The notes under the pieces were generated by a model. The model ran no database searches and was not told the origin of the DNA. It saw only the letters and a program-made list of their open reading frames with translations. The position numbers and the translations under genes were made by a program. DNA of 64,000 nucleotides from Sphagnum compactum (Eukaryota > Bryophyta > Sphagnopsida > Sphagnales), in the NCBI GenBank assembly GCA_965153455.1, contig OZ234495.1, positions 19,836,875 to 19,900,874 on the forward strand, written 5' to 3'. Positions within the stretch are counted from its first letter, which is position 1, and each line of letters begins with the position of its first letter. Of the stretch, positions 11,246 to 22,500 are shown one piece after another.

Positions 11246-13340
11246 AGCTAACCAAATTAATATGACCAATTTGACTAATGACCATTTAGTATGACCGATT
11301 TTATTAGGCTGTGGGCATCTTGGTCCTTTTTTTTAAACAAGTTAAGATTTTTTAATCATATAAGGACAATTTTCTCTAAAAGGAAATAGTCAAGCCTTGA
11401 TTCTTAAATAAATTATTATTTTCAATTAGTTGCACATAATAATTAATACACAATATTTTATCTTGAGCATTGTGTGATAATTGAACAAATTTGATAATAA
11501 AGAAAACTTTAAAATAGTTGGGTGCAATGTAGATGGAATTTAACACAATCTTGAACTCATCTAGGCTCCAAATTTTTAAGAAATAAAACAAAAGTACAAT
11601 GTTAAAAATCCCAAAATCCATTTAAACTATTTCTAAATATTACAAATATACCAAGCTCAGACTAAATCAGCGTCTCCGAGTTCAAATCTAACATTTTGGG
11701 GGCTTAATATGGCCACTAAGAGGCCTTACACAAAAAGATGAAGGTACCAAAGTGGGTGCTAAGTTCGCCGTGGCCCACCTCACCCGACCGGGCTCTGGAT
11801 AAGTGATCTTTAGATCCCTTCATGTACATGGCCTTTTGAGGGGTCCCACGGTCGCCATTTGACTCATCTTTGAGTTCAACCCTATGTAGTATATATAGGG
11901 CTATGGAAGCCCTTTGAAAGTTTGGTGCCCATGTTGGCCATTTTATGGTCTTTGGACACCACATGAATGTCCCCAAAGAAGGCAATTTCAACTAATGGGG
12001 GGGCCACCATGGCCATTTTATGGGGGCTTCAGAGACCAACATATGGAATGTGTATCAACTATGAACCCCACTATGGCCCCCATAACAATAATACTTAAAT
12101 GAAGTCAAAATACTACCTAATAATCCCATGAGGGTATTCAGAAAGAATTCCCTTTTGTCTTCCGTGTGATGGTTTTGGCCCTCGGTTTTTATTGGAGTTT
12201 TTTGCCCGTGTTCAGAAAGAGGCTAGTTACTAGTTAAATAGAACATTGGATGCCTTTGGATCAGGTGGGGGCATTCCCCAAAACAACGGGCCTACGAAGA
12301 GGTACCGAGTAGGTGAGTAGGCCTCACATTTTGGGGATGTTGCCCACCCAACAGCCTTAGCCCCTATAAAGAACAAGGCAAACCTTATTAGAAGCCTTAG
12401 TGTATGGCGACAATGGAATGGGTACGAGTGGGAGGGAACTTATCTCTATACTATTTGGGAACAAGAGGACTTTACACATATGAATAGGTGTAAGATCCTC
12501 CTCGCTCCTAAATAGTAGGCCTACAAATAGAATATAAAACTTCTTTGAGTAATTTTAGGGGGGCCACATGTTTTCCCCAATGGTATGAACCCTACTATGG
12601 CCTTCATGAAGGTTTTTTTTTTTTTTTTTGGGGTGAAAAAAGGGACTTGTGTATATAGGTTTTCTTGATGAAGAGGATACCCAAATAATATTTTCCCAAG
12701 GTAATATAAGTTTAGGAATTATTTCATTTTCTCTTGAATTTATATTGGATGGGATGATGGGTGTGCTATATAATATTGTTTGGAGATTTGAAAATATTGC
12801 CTTGGGTATCAATTTAGATCTCCACAAGGGAAGTAGATCCAGGATAAAGGGAGATGTGGCTAAGTTATCTGAAAAGGAATGTGGCACCACGACAGTACTC
12901 GGCAAAAGTCCTGCTTCCAAGTATAAGAGGAAGGGGGCCCTCACCCCCAACACCCCACTTATATCACATAAGTGGGTGATTTTTTGGGGGCGAGTTTTGG
13001 CACTGTGGCAACCAAAAAAAACCCAAAGCGAAATGTACAAAGGCTTTTTTCTGGCCAAAATTTTACAAAAGTCGTAATATTTTGAGGAAAGAAAGCCACA
13101 TTTCGCCATATTTAGGCAGGATTCTAAAAAAAATAATGTTCTACTTACCTGTTTGGCCTCTTCCTCTCGTGGATGATCAGTAGTCCACCTACTTGACAAA
13201 ATTGGGGGAAATTTTCCTTTAAAAAAATTGATCACTTTTTGCTTTTTTCTTTAATTTTAATTTATTTTTAAAATTAAATTATATTATATTATATTCTAAT
13301 TTAATATTAAAAAATTATTGTTATTATTATTTACGGAATT
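11245..13340. repeat. Repeat-rich intergenic block, including dispersed repeat copy B (12.98-13.24 kb)
   Basis: The 11.7-12.1 kb part has repeated GGCCATTTTATGG-type phrases. Related phrases (ATGAACCC(C/T)ACTATGGCC) occur at 12.06 and 12.59 kb. About 12980-13240 is the inverted partner of the repeat at 8.11-8.59 kb. A T run lies at 12.61-12.63 kb. No gene was supported. Confidence 0.5.
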
Positions 13341-13510
13341 GTTCAAAGGATTTGGAGTGCGGAGACAACATGCAGAGCATGAGCATATTTTTTGTTGGGA
13401 TGCAGTTGAATAGAGAAGATGGCCAAAGTCTTTTTCAGGCAACTAAGTGTGACTGCAACTAAATATAGCCTCTTGTCCTGGAGCCTGGTCCAAGACCTGG
13501 CCACTGAATT

Positions 13511-13806
13511 TGTTTTTGGCATACAACTCCCATGACCCAAGTGGGCCTTCATGTTTATTGTAGGTGTTGTTGTATCAACTCCCCCCCCATCTAAGTTATT
13601 CAATGACACAACTTCAATTACAGTATTGTCCTCATGGGGTTTACTTGAATTGTTCGTTGCTTTTGGCATGAAAGTCCCATGACCCAAGTGGACCTTGATG
13701 TTGTTGTAGGTGTTGTTGTATCCACCACTTCTTCATCTAGTAAAATCCATTTAATAACACAACATTGATGTTAGCATTTTCCTCACGGGGTTTACTTTTT
13801 TGTAGT
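13511..13806. repeat. Two-copy tandem duplication, period about 148 bp
   Basis: Units starting near 13511 and 13659 share CCCATGACCCAAGTGG, TGTAGGTGTTGTTGTAT, AACACAAC and TCCTCA(T/C)GGGGTTTACTT in the same order. The copies have diverged moderately. Confidence 0.8.
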
Positions 13807-14000
13807 GTCATTTGCCCCCCGCCCATCAAAGTTGAAATTGTAGATACCGAATACTAAAACCATGATTGATCCTTTGTAGAAATACTTTTCATTCAACTAA
13901 ATGGGATGATGCTTTGGGTTAAAGACTTTGACTTACTTAACAAGTGTCCAACAAATTCTCATGAAATCAAAATACTTTGAACAAAGACACACATGCAAAT

Positions 14001-14026
14001 ATAATAATAATAATAATAATAATAAT
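14001..14026. repeat. (AAT)n microsatellite
   Basis: About nine uninterrupted AAT/ATA units. Confidence 0.9.
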
Positions 14027-14029
14027 GCT

Positions 14030-17000
14030 TTTTGGGCCAAAGAAGAGGTTGTGTTGCGATAAGCCTCCATCATTATGTTGACTATAAGAAAAGGCTGAAA
14101 GTAAAAAAAACACCTAACCCTGAAGTGGGAAAGGCAATCTTGTTCACCTTCAAAAGGGCATGGGGATCATCATCACTGATCAGGAGAGATTTTTATGATA
14201 AAATAACAAATGGAATGCACAAGAACCTGGCCCAAAGAGTTGTCCAAATTTCAAAAAACAGATCCAACACATAATTACACTAATGTCAATACTAAATATG
14301 TGTCCACTATGAGGATTTGTGCTTTCAACCCTGCTAACAAGTGTTGCCAAAAAAACAAGTGCCCGGGGCCCTAGGCTGGTGGGTGGAGGCAAACCTTTGT
14401 GCATAGAGGTTGTCCTAAGTGTTTTATATTTGTATTTGAGTCATTATAATGTAATTGTAAGATTCGTCGATCATGAGGTGAAAGAGGCACCAGTAAAAAA
14501 AAAATTGTCTTTTGCAACTTATTTTATGCAATTAAAAATGTCATATGTAACTAAAAAAATTATATATAATTTATTTTTATATATAACATCTTTATGTTTA
14601 TAAAAAAGTTGTAATAAAACTTTTTTTTTCCTTCATGAAGGGGTGAATTTTTATTTTACATTTTTTTTGTAAAAGGGAGGATTTTACACACATAAGAAGA
14701 CATGATATCTCTCCCACTCTCTTAAGGATTAGGCATGACATGACAAGGGATAGGAAGGTTATATTGGTCTCCAAATCAACTGCAAAAGAAAACACAACAT
14801 TGAGACCATGCCACTTACTCAAAAGACCTAATTGTAAACCCAAAACTTTTTTCTTGCGATTCATAGAACAAGGGATTTCCTTACAGAATTATTTACAATA
14901 TATGAAGCAAAAATTTAAACAAATGAACAACATAATAGTATCTTAGTCGTGTAAGAATGATCAAAGGAATTTAATGGAACGCATTGTGGTAGGTACAAAA
15001 ATAGTTCAATCTACTATTTAGATAAACAAATGGAAATTAATGTGGACTAAATGATGTATTGAAGAACAATGTGTTTGACAGATTTGTAGAATGAAAAAGT
15101 ACAAATTTGAGTCTTCAACTCAAACTTGTCCCAAACTTCTACTTCCAATGTTTTTCCTTAAACCAAATCCATTCTTCAACTTGTTCAAAACAACAACAAT
15201 TTTATTGGTCCATCTGCTCCTAGCAAAAGCAACAATATGAACAACACTTCATTTCTAGTTGTACTCTCCACAACATGAAAAAAGATATTAAAAAATACAA
15301 AAAAACATTTTTGTGTTTGTGATGGAGGTGCCAATATTTGATGATGGAGTGCCTTTCAGGTTGTAGCCATTAGGTCAAGTTGTATATGTTTACATTCTGT
15401 TCTATTTGAAAGATATTTATGAAAAGTTGAGAAAATTACAATAAGTTTCAAATATTTTTCAAAATGTTCAAAGTCACAAACAACATGGTGGTTTCATACG
15501 ATCTTGTTGGAAATGATATTATCCCATGCCTAGCTCTTCTTCACCTAGACTAGGGGTGTTTTAGACCCCTAAAGGCTTATTACTACCTACAAGTCTAATT
15601 ACTTATCTATTTGTGGTGTTTTATTTGATTGTTTACTTTGTTCATTTGGGTAGGACTTCTCCTCATAATGATTTTATGTATAAAGGAACACTTTGAGTGG
15701 AGGGTATTTTTTAATTTGAAGCTTTGAAACCAAAGGCAGTAACCCAAGACCCAATACTGAAATTAAAGAATGTCTCACACATGTAGGCCATTCCTTTACA
15801 TGAAAAAACAAGTGAACATTTCTACATTTTTAGATTGTGTGGCACATTTTGCAATTTTTGTTTATTTTGTATGAATTTTTATATTGTTTTGTATGTTTTT
15901 CTATTCATGGTGTTGTTTGCATGACATTTGTAATGGAATTGAGGAGCAAGGAGGAAGATGTTCACATGTAAGTTTTGCTTTTGATTCTACTTTCGAAGAA
16001 AATATTGTTAAGAATCTAAAAGTTTCAAAATAATGGCATATTAACATCTTTGATAAAAAAACTATAGACAATTGCTGAAGGGGGACATCAAAGGAAAGCC
16101 ATCATGTTGGTGAATGGGCTCTAAAGGTTACAATATTAGTTTGTATGTGAAGATTTGTTGGAGCAAGAGGATATTTAAGGATTTGTTATTCATGTCTATC
16201 CTTGAAATGAGAAAACCCCATAAGAAGTTCAACATATTCGTTGATGTTCATTTTCAAAGGGCTAGGTCGCTAAATATGAGGCAACGATGTGTGCATTTGT
16301 CATTGGACTGAGGAAGCAACTGAAAAATATTCTAACACGAGACAAGGAGATTTTGGTTTTTGCTCAACCAATTTCTTAAGAAATTTTTCATAGTGGTTTG
16401 AATCATTGATTTGTATGGTGTTACACATAAGACTTCTTTATTTGTATAGCTACAAAAATGCATACTACAATAGAAGGAGATGTTTATACAAATCACTAAC
16501 ATAATGATACATTATTTTGAGGAAAGTACTTTGATATAGCACTTATAGACTTTCTAAAAATTGGAATGTCAATGTTATTGATTGTGATGTGCAAAATTGA
16601 AATAAGTCTATAGATTTCCTTGTGGTAGATGTTATTGAAACTTTCTAGAAATTTGTGGACAAAAACTTATATGGGGTCCTAATGAGGTTGAACTTCATCC
16701 TCTTTTCCTTACATTGTTGAATAAATGGAGGGTTGGCTCTAATGTTTGGTTATCAAAGGCCTTGTTGGTTGTAACATCTTTAGTGAGATAACGAAGAAAA
16801 CGATTGTAGGAATTTCAGGATTGAAAAACAAGGTGATTAGTAATAAATTTGGCAAGAGCACTACGATAATTCATGTGCAAGAAGGATTGCTACTATTTTT
16901 GGACGAAAATTGGACATAGACATGAAAAAAATATGAGAAGTATTCAAAAGTGGACAAGATGTTGCATGATAAGGTTACTCAAATGATCATCTTTGTTGAG

Positions 17001-18640
17001 AAGCAGAATGGAGAACATTTAGGTGTGTCCATGTTAATAGGAGGCACACTTGCCACTTTTTGTGACTACTTATCTGGGAATATTTCAAACAAAAGTCTTT
17101 AATTTATTTGAATTTTTAAAATATTGAATTAAAATTTTTAATAAAATTTTAACAAAGACATTTCATTTTCAAATCTTTTCAAGTCATTGAACAAACTTTT
17201 TTTCTTTAAAAACTAAGTTGCTTTTTTAAAAAATAGATTGATTTCAAATTTATGCACATATTTTTACAATATATTATGAATGTTGTTATTTAAATAAATT
17301 CAATGATTTCAAAATCAATTTAAATTATCACTTTAAAAATGAAAAGTCAAACATTTGTTACATTTGTGCTTCATGTTAAGATGGACACACCCATCTATCC
17401 TTTGTTGAGGCTTTATAAGGCAAAATTATGCAATGATGTAGTAGGGTTCTACATCTCATCAAGTTAGCATTAAATGACTTCCAAAAACAAAATTATGACA
17501 TTTATGAGAATTATTTTGATTTGTTGTGTTAGGGAATTCAACAAAATGCAATGTCATAGTTGTAATTAGTCAAAAGGGAATTATTACAACATGGAAAATG
17601 AGATTTCTATGGAAGCTATACAAGATCTTGTGAAACAAAATCTTGTAATGTTGCATCATTTGTATGAGGAGTTGATGTAGGAAAGTGATACATTCTTCAT
17701 TGGCTAATTGTGTTCATCACCTATTTTTGGCCTAGGCTAATGGAAAGGCATGAATTGTGAGGACATAGTGTGTTAAGTTTGGGCATAATGTTTTAACCAT
17801 ATTTTGGGTGAACAAGTTGTATTATCTAAGTTGTTACATTTGTCAAATTCATTTTGCATTCAAATTACCTAATATGAGTTAGGGTAGAACAGTTGGTGAG
17901 TGAACATTTAAGTGTTCAAGGCAGGTTGGATCCAAGGGGAGGGCTCTGTGGTTTCTAGTGTTCAAACAAAACTTGAACCCCTCCTATTGGCACATCTGGT
18001 GCACTAAAAGCCGTCAAAAACAGATTAGAATTATGAAAGTTATGGGCCCTCAAAGCAGAGAGGTCAAGAACTCAAAAACACAAACCACCCCAACAAAGTC
18101 AATTCCTGAACACCCAAAAGAATTCTTTGTATGTTGTTCTGTTGTTATTAGAGTTTCATGATAATTTGTAAAATTGAAGGTGGCACGCCTATGGCATTTT
18201 AAATCGTTTTAAATGAACAAGAAATGAGAAAGTTAAAAGCTTTGAAAGTAAGAGGGGTCCAAAGAGAAGAAAAAGGAAAAAAAATGCATTTTGTGAGTTG
18301 GAAAGCTTATTTTTCTTCTTACTATTCTTTTCATTACTTCTATTCATATCCACTTCAAAGATAATTTCTAGAGCTTCAGGTAGCATTCCCATAACATTTT
18401 AAATCACTCAAAATGAATCAAAGATGACGAAGGTCTAAAGAAGTGTTTGGTGATAGGATAACGATTGGTGATGGGCAGTTTTATCCTATTTGATTTAATG
18501 CTTTCATTACAATTCTGTTTAAACTTGCCATAAAGACATAGCCATTGCATAATATGTGCCATGTAGGAGATTTTGCAATACTTCGCTAAATTCTTAAAGC
18601 CTAATTTGCAGTGAACACAAAATAGTTTGTTGTATAGTAG
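14030..18640. other. AT-rich intergenic DNA with decayed coding-like traces
   Basis: No intact gene. At 16.08-16.80 kb the plus strand shows protein-like fragments broken by stops and shifts (for example HPLFLTLLNKWRVGS near 16.70 kb), which suggests an old transposase-type sequence of unknown family. A phrase at about 17.69-17.76 kb (GTGTTCATCACCT…) recurs near 44.52 kb, so part of this is a dispersed repeat. Confidence 0.35.
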
Positions 18641-18641
18641 A

Positions 18642-18958
18642 GTTATCTGTAAAGTGGGCACCAGAACCCCAATTTCGTCAAATTTCGGATTGAGATTTTT
18701 TTTCAAATGAGACCAAAAAAAAAGAGGCACAAAATAGAGCCTAAAACTCATTTTACCACCAATTTTGGTACTAAAAAGAAGAGTTTCAAATTAGTTTTTA
18801 ATTTGTTGTTTATCCCAGTGTATTGTGCTTTCATTGTTGTTTAATGATTCTCTCATGTAATGGACTTTTTTTTTCTCAACCTTAACCTTCAAATCTTGCG
18901 AATTTCACCCTCCATATCGACTTTTCTTCTCCAAAATTTGGTTCACTTTACAGATACC
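18642..18958. mobile_element. Small inverted-repeat (MITE-like) element, 317 bp
   Basis: The left end GTTATCTGTAAAGTG matches the reverse complement of the right end CACTTTACAGATACC except for one base. The interior lacks an open frame. A lone related end (AGAGTTATCCGTAAAGT) occurs at 28327. I found no clear target duplication, so the superfamily is open. Confidence 0.45.
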
Positions 18959-19540
18959 TTTCATTTGGGGATGACCATCAATTGGGGTTAATGGGTGAAA
19001 TTAAGGTTCAAAGGCATCAGACTGCTCAAATTGCTGCTGAGGAAACTGGCAACTCATTTTTCTTCCAAGTCATTCTCATTCCAAATCCCCAAAGCCTGCA
19101 AACCTAAGTTGCTCCTTAACAACTAGCATAGTTGAAATTCAACAGAAATGTCAGACAGTCAACTAAAGCCAAAGCATCACTCAAACTAGTTGTTGGATGA
19201 GTTGATGAGCACCAAACAAACAATCACCAGACTTGAATTTCAATGACCTGAAATTCTGAGATATCCTAAAACATCATGGTCATGACTCATTCATGCCATT
19301 CTTCTCTAATTCCTGTACATGCTTGATGTAGAAATTGGGTGTCTGACTAAATGTCCCAAAAAGGGTTGTATACATCTGTGCAGAACAAAATCTGCTGCAT
19401 ATTGTACACTGAATTGAGGCCCTAAATTTGATGAGCTGACAAAAATTGTCTACCAAAAGTTTACCATCTTTGAGTAAGGGGTGAATAGGTTTCATCCAGA
19501 CATTGAGACAGAAGAAAATTCAGAGAAAAATACAACCATG

Positions 19541-22500
19541 TCACTGGCCCCACAGGCGGTGGTGTAGAGAAGTTGACAATTGGATGACTTCATTAGGGTG
19601 CACTAGCACTAGGCATACCCCAGCACAAGCCACTGTCACAGTTGCCACTGCAGCCATCACTCGATATGTGCCCCAGCTCTGGTTACAACTTCCTCGTCTT
19701 TGCTTTGGTATTAGTGGCACAAGAGTGTCCCTGCCACTGTCTACTGTAATATGCACATCCTTCTTGCCAAATTTCTGACAAATCAGACATGGAAAAAGTC
19801 ATTTTAGTGCCTGTCCCCATTTAAAACCATACAGATAGTTGGACATTCCACTTCAAGTGGCACAAACAAATTACCAATACTGACAACACAGAGGAGGTTA
19901 GCTGACAGAAGCAAAAGCCAGAGCTCATAGAGCTGCAAAACATACCCTATCTTTCTTGAAAGGGGGAAGAAGGTGAGCATTGTTCCATTCTAAAACCATT
20001 GTTGGAAGGACCATTAGTGCTTGTGGTGCATCCATGTCCCCTCTGAATGGATATGCTTTGTCCCCAACCTTAGTCACCTCAGGCAGCATCCCTTTCCTCC
20101 CAGCAGCTTGCAGAACATACTCTGCCAGACTATGCCATCCACAAGCTTTTGCATACAGGAAAAGATCCTGTAGTCTGCTACAGGCTCCAGAGTCTTGGCA
20201 GGAAGAGTCTCTAAGCATCCAGCACAAATCAAATACCAGATCCTGCTCACAGCCTCTACTGACTTCCAGCTCCAATCTTTCCAACTCAGAGCACAAGTTT
20301 CTATCACCTACCAGCACAGTCATAGAATTACTCGTCCTTCCCTCATTCTCCACCTGATCACCAAATCACACAAGTTGTTTTGGACACTTTGATTGTTAGA
20401 AAAGTCCACAATAGTATTGCCAGTCCCCATCATCCCACCAACACAAAATTCACATTCTGCCAGAGAAGGCAGACAAGATTACAGATGCACTTCATACATA
20501 CTGAAACTTATCAACAAAAATTATCAATATGATTGCAGAGAGAAATCACAAAAGAATGAAAGGTAACCAAACAATGTTGTGCCAGTTGTGGCCAACCCAA
20601 AAGAGTATGACAACCATGGTGTGGTCATACCCTTGTGTCACTCACAAAGTATCATCAAACCATTACCTTCATCATGAATTGCAGTGACTAGCCATACAAA
20701 TCTCCACTCACTTCATCAGCTCCCAACAGGTGTATATAAGTATCTATTAGTCTACTCAGAAGTTAGGAAAACAATTATCCAAAAATCTGCATCCTGACTG
20801 TCTTTTGCATTTCCAGAGCAATGCTAATACTCAGCCATAATTTCAGCTAGCACTCAACATACATGCAAATTCGACATTGAGTGAGCTGATGGCTTACCTC
20901 AATAAAGAGTGGTCCAACCTGGGAACAGTCCAAGGCAGGAATGATGATCTTCCACTCATCCTCCTCATTCTCATGGCAGGATTGCACAACATGAGCATTC
21001 AAATACTTCCCGCCAGCAGAAACCAGCAACCTGAAGACAAGCACAATTATGAAACCAAATCCTTTCTTTTCTTTCTGTTGCTCCAGTGAAATCAAAGGAA
21101 TTATCAGAAAAAATGGAAAGATTTACTAGGAATTTTCAAGTCAGAATGGAGAATATTGCTCACCTAGTGTTTGGCTGTAGCAAGTTTTCTCCAGAGACAG
21201 TAAGTTGTCCTTCACTGGCAGCCTCAAAACAAATAGGTTGCACAGACTTCAGAACAGGCATGCAAGGCATGCATTCCTCCTTTCCACCACTTCTGTTCAC
21301 TAGCTGCCCTGTGACCACAAGCACAAACTTGAACGACCATCCTGCAGATCATATTTCTTGACCAATATATACAGAAACCAGAATGGACAGATTAAACAGA
21401 GAGGAATTTGTTCTTCACCATCCACAAAGTGCACAGTTTTCCAACCCAGTTTGGCTTTGAAATAGCCTTGGTCCCAAAACCCTGCCACACTCTGTGGGCC
21501 CTGAACCAGCTTTCTAACAGCACCTGCCCAGTCCACATAGAGCTTTACCAACACCCACCAAGTTCAGGTCAAACCTTCATGAAGCTGATATGCAACCTAA
21601 TGGTGGATACAAAAGTGTCATTGATAATTGCTTTGATAACAGCAGAAATTATGTAAAAGTTACCTTGTCCCACATTGACTGTGGCATTGCAATGAATAGA
21701 GTCAGGATTGTACATCCAGATCGTATGTAGCCTTCCAGCTCCACAGGCATGTTTGACAACCACTCAAGGATCTGTATATGCACCATTTGAACATTCCCAT
21801 ATCTTGACCCAATTCTTGTGTTCCCACATCATTCTGAATTTGAGCCTAATCAGGATTTGCAAAGCCAGACCACAAAAAAAAAACCATCTTGCAGGCAAAT
21901 AAGTTTTCCCCAGTTTTGCTAGAATTGCACACCCAGTGAAAGGTAGATCTATACCTGCTGCCTCAAGTTTCGAGGGAAGTCACCAGGGTTCCAGTCATAC
22001 AGCTTAAATGAAATCTGACCTGATGGATACTGGACAAACATTTCCAGTGTGGATTAGAACCAGGTACACTAAAACTAAAAGATTAGCAACATGTACCAGA
22101 TATAGATCCATTGTAGCATACTTACCCGAGCAGTGTAAGTGCTAGATCTGTCACACTCCCTTGTGGAGATTACAGTGGGTAAATCAGACATATGTGGCAG
22201 GTGGTTGACCTCATCAGGTGCTTCTTCCAATAGCAAGGCCAGCAATGAATCTTCATCAACTCCAACTTTTCTCACCCCAACTTCACCCTTTTCAACAGAC
22301 TGTTCCTTCGGACCTGGGTCCCACAAATGTGCAGGTTGAATTGGAGTGAGAATCTGAGATTTAGGTGCATGGTGGTGCATGTGGTCAGGCACTGCAGCAA
22401 CATTGTGAACATCTGTGGTTCAAGTTTAGATCACTAGTAGTCAACTCAATCCTCACCCACTGAAAATCACACATTTTGAAATAATCCACACTACCCTTGA

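Noticed and set aside
12555-13235. A 226-codon minus-strand frame
   Set aside because: It spans a dispersed repeat also found inverted at 8.1 kb and a T run, and has no domain; a chance frame is more likely.
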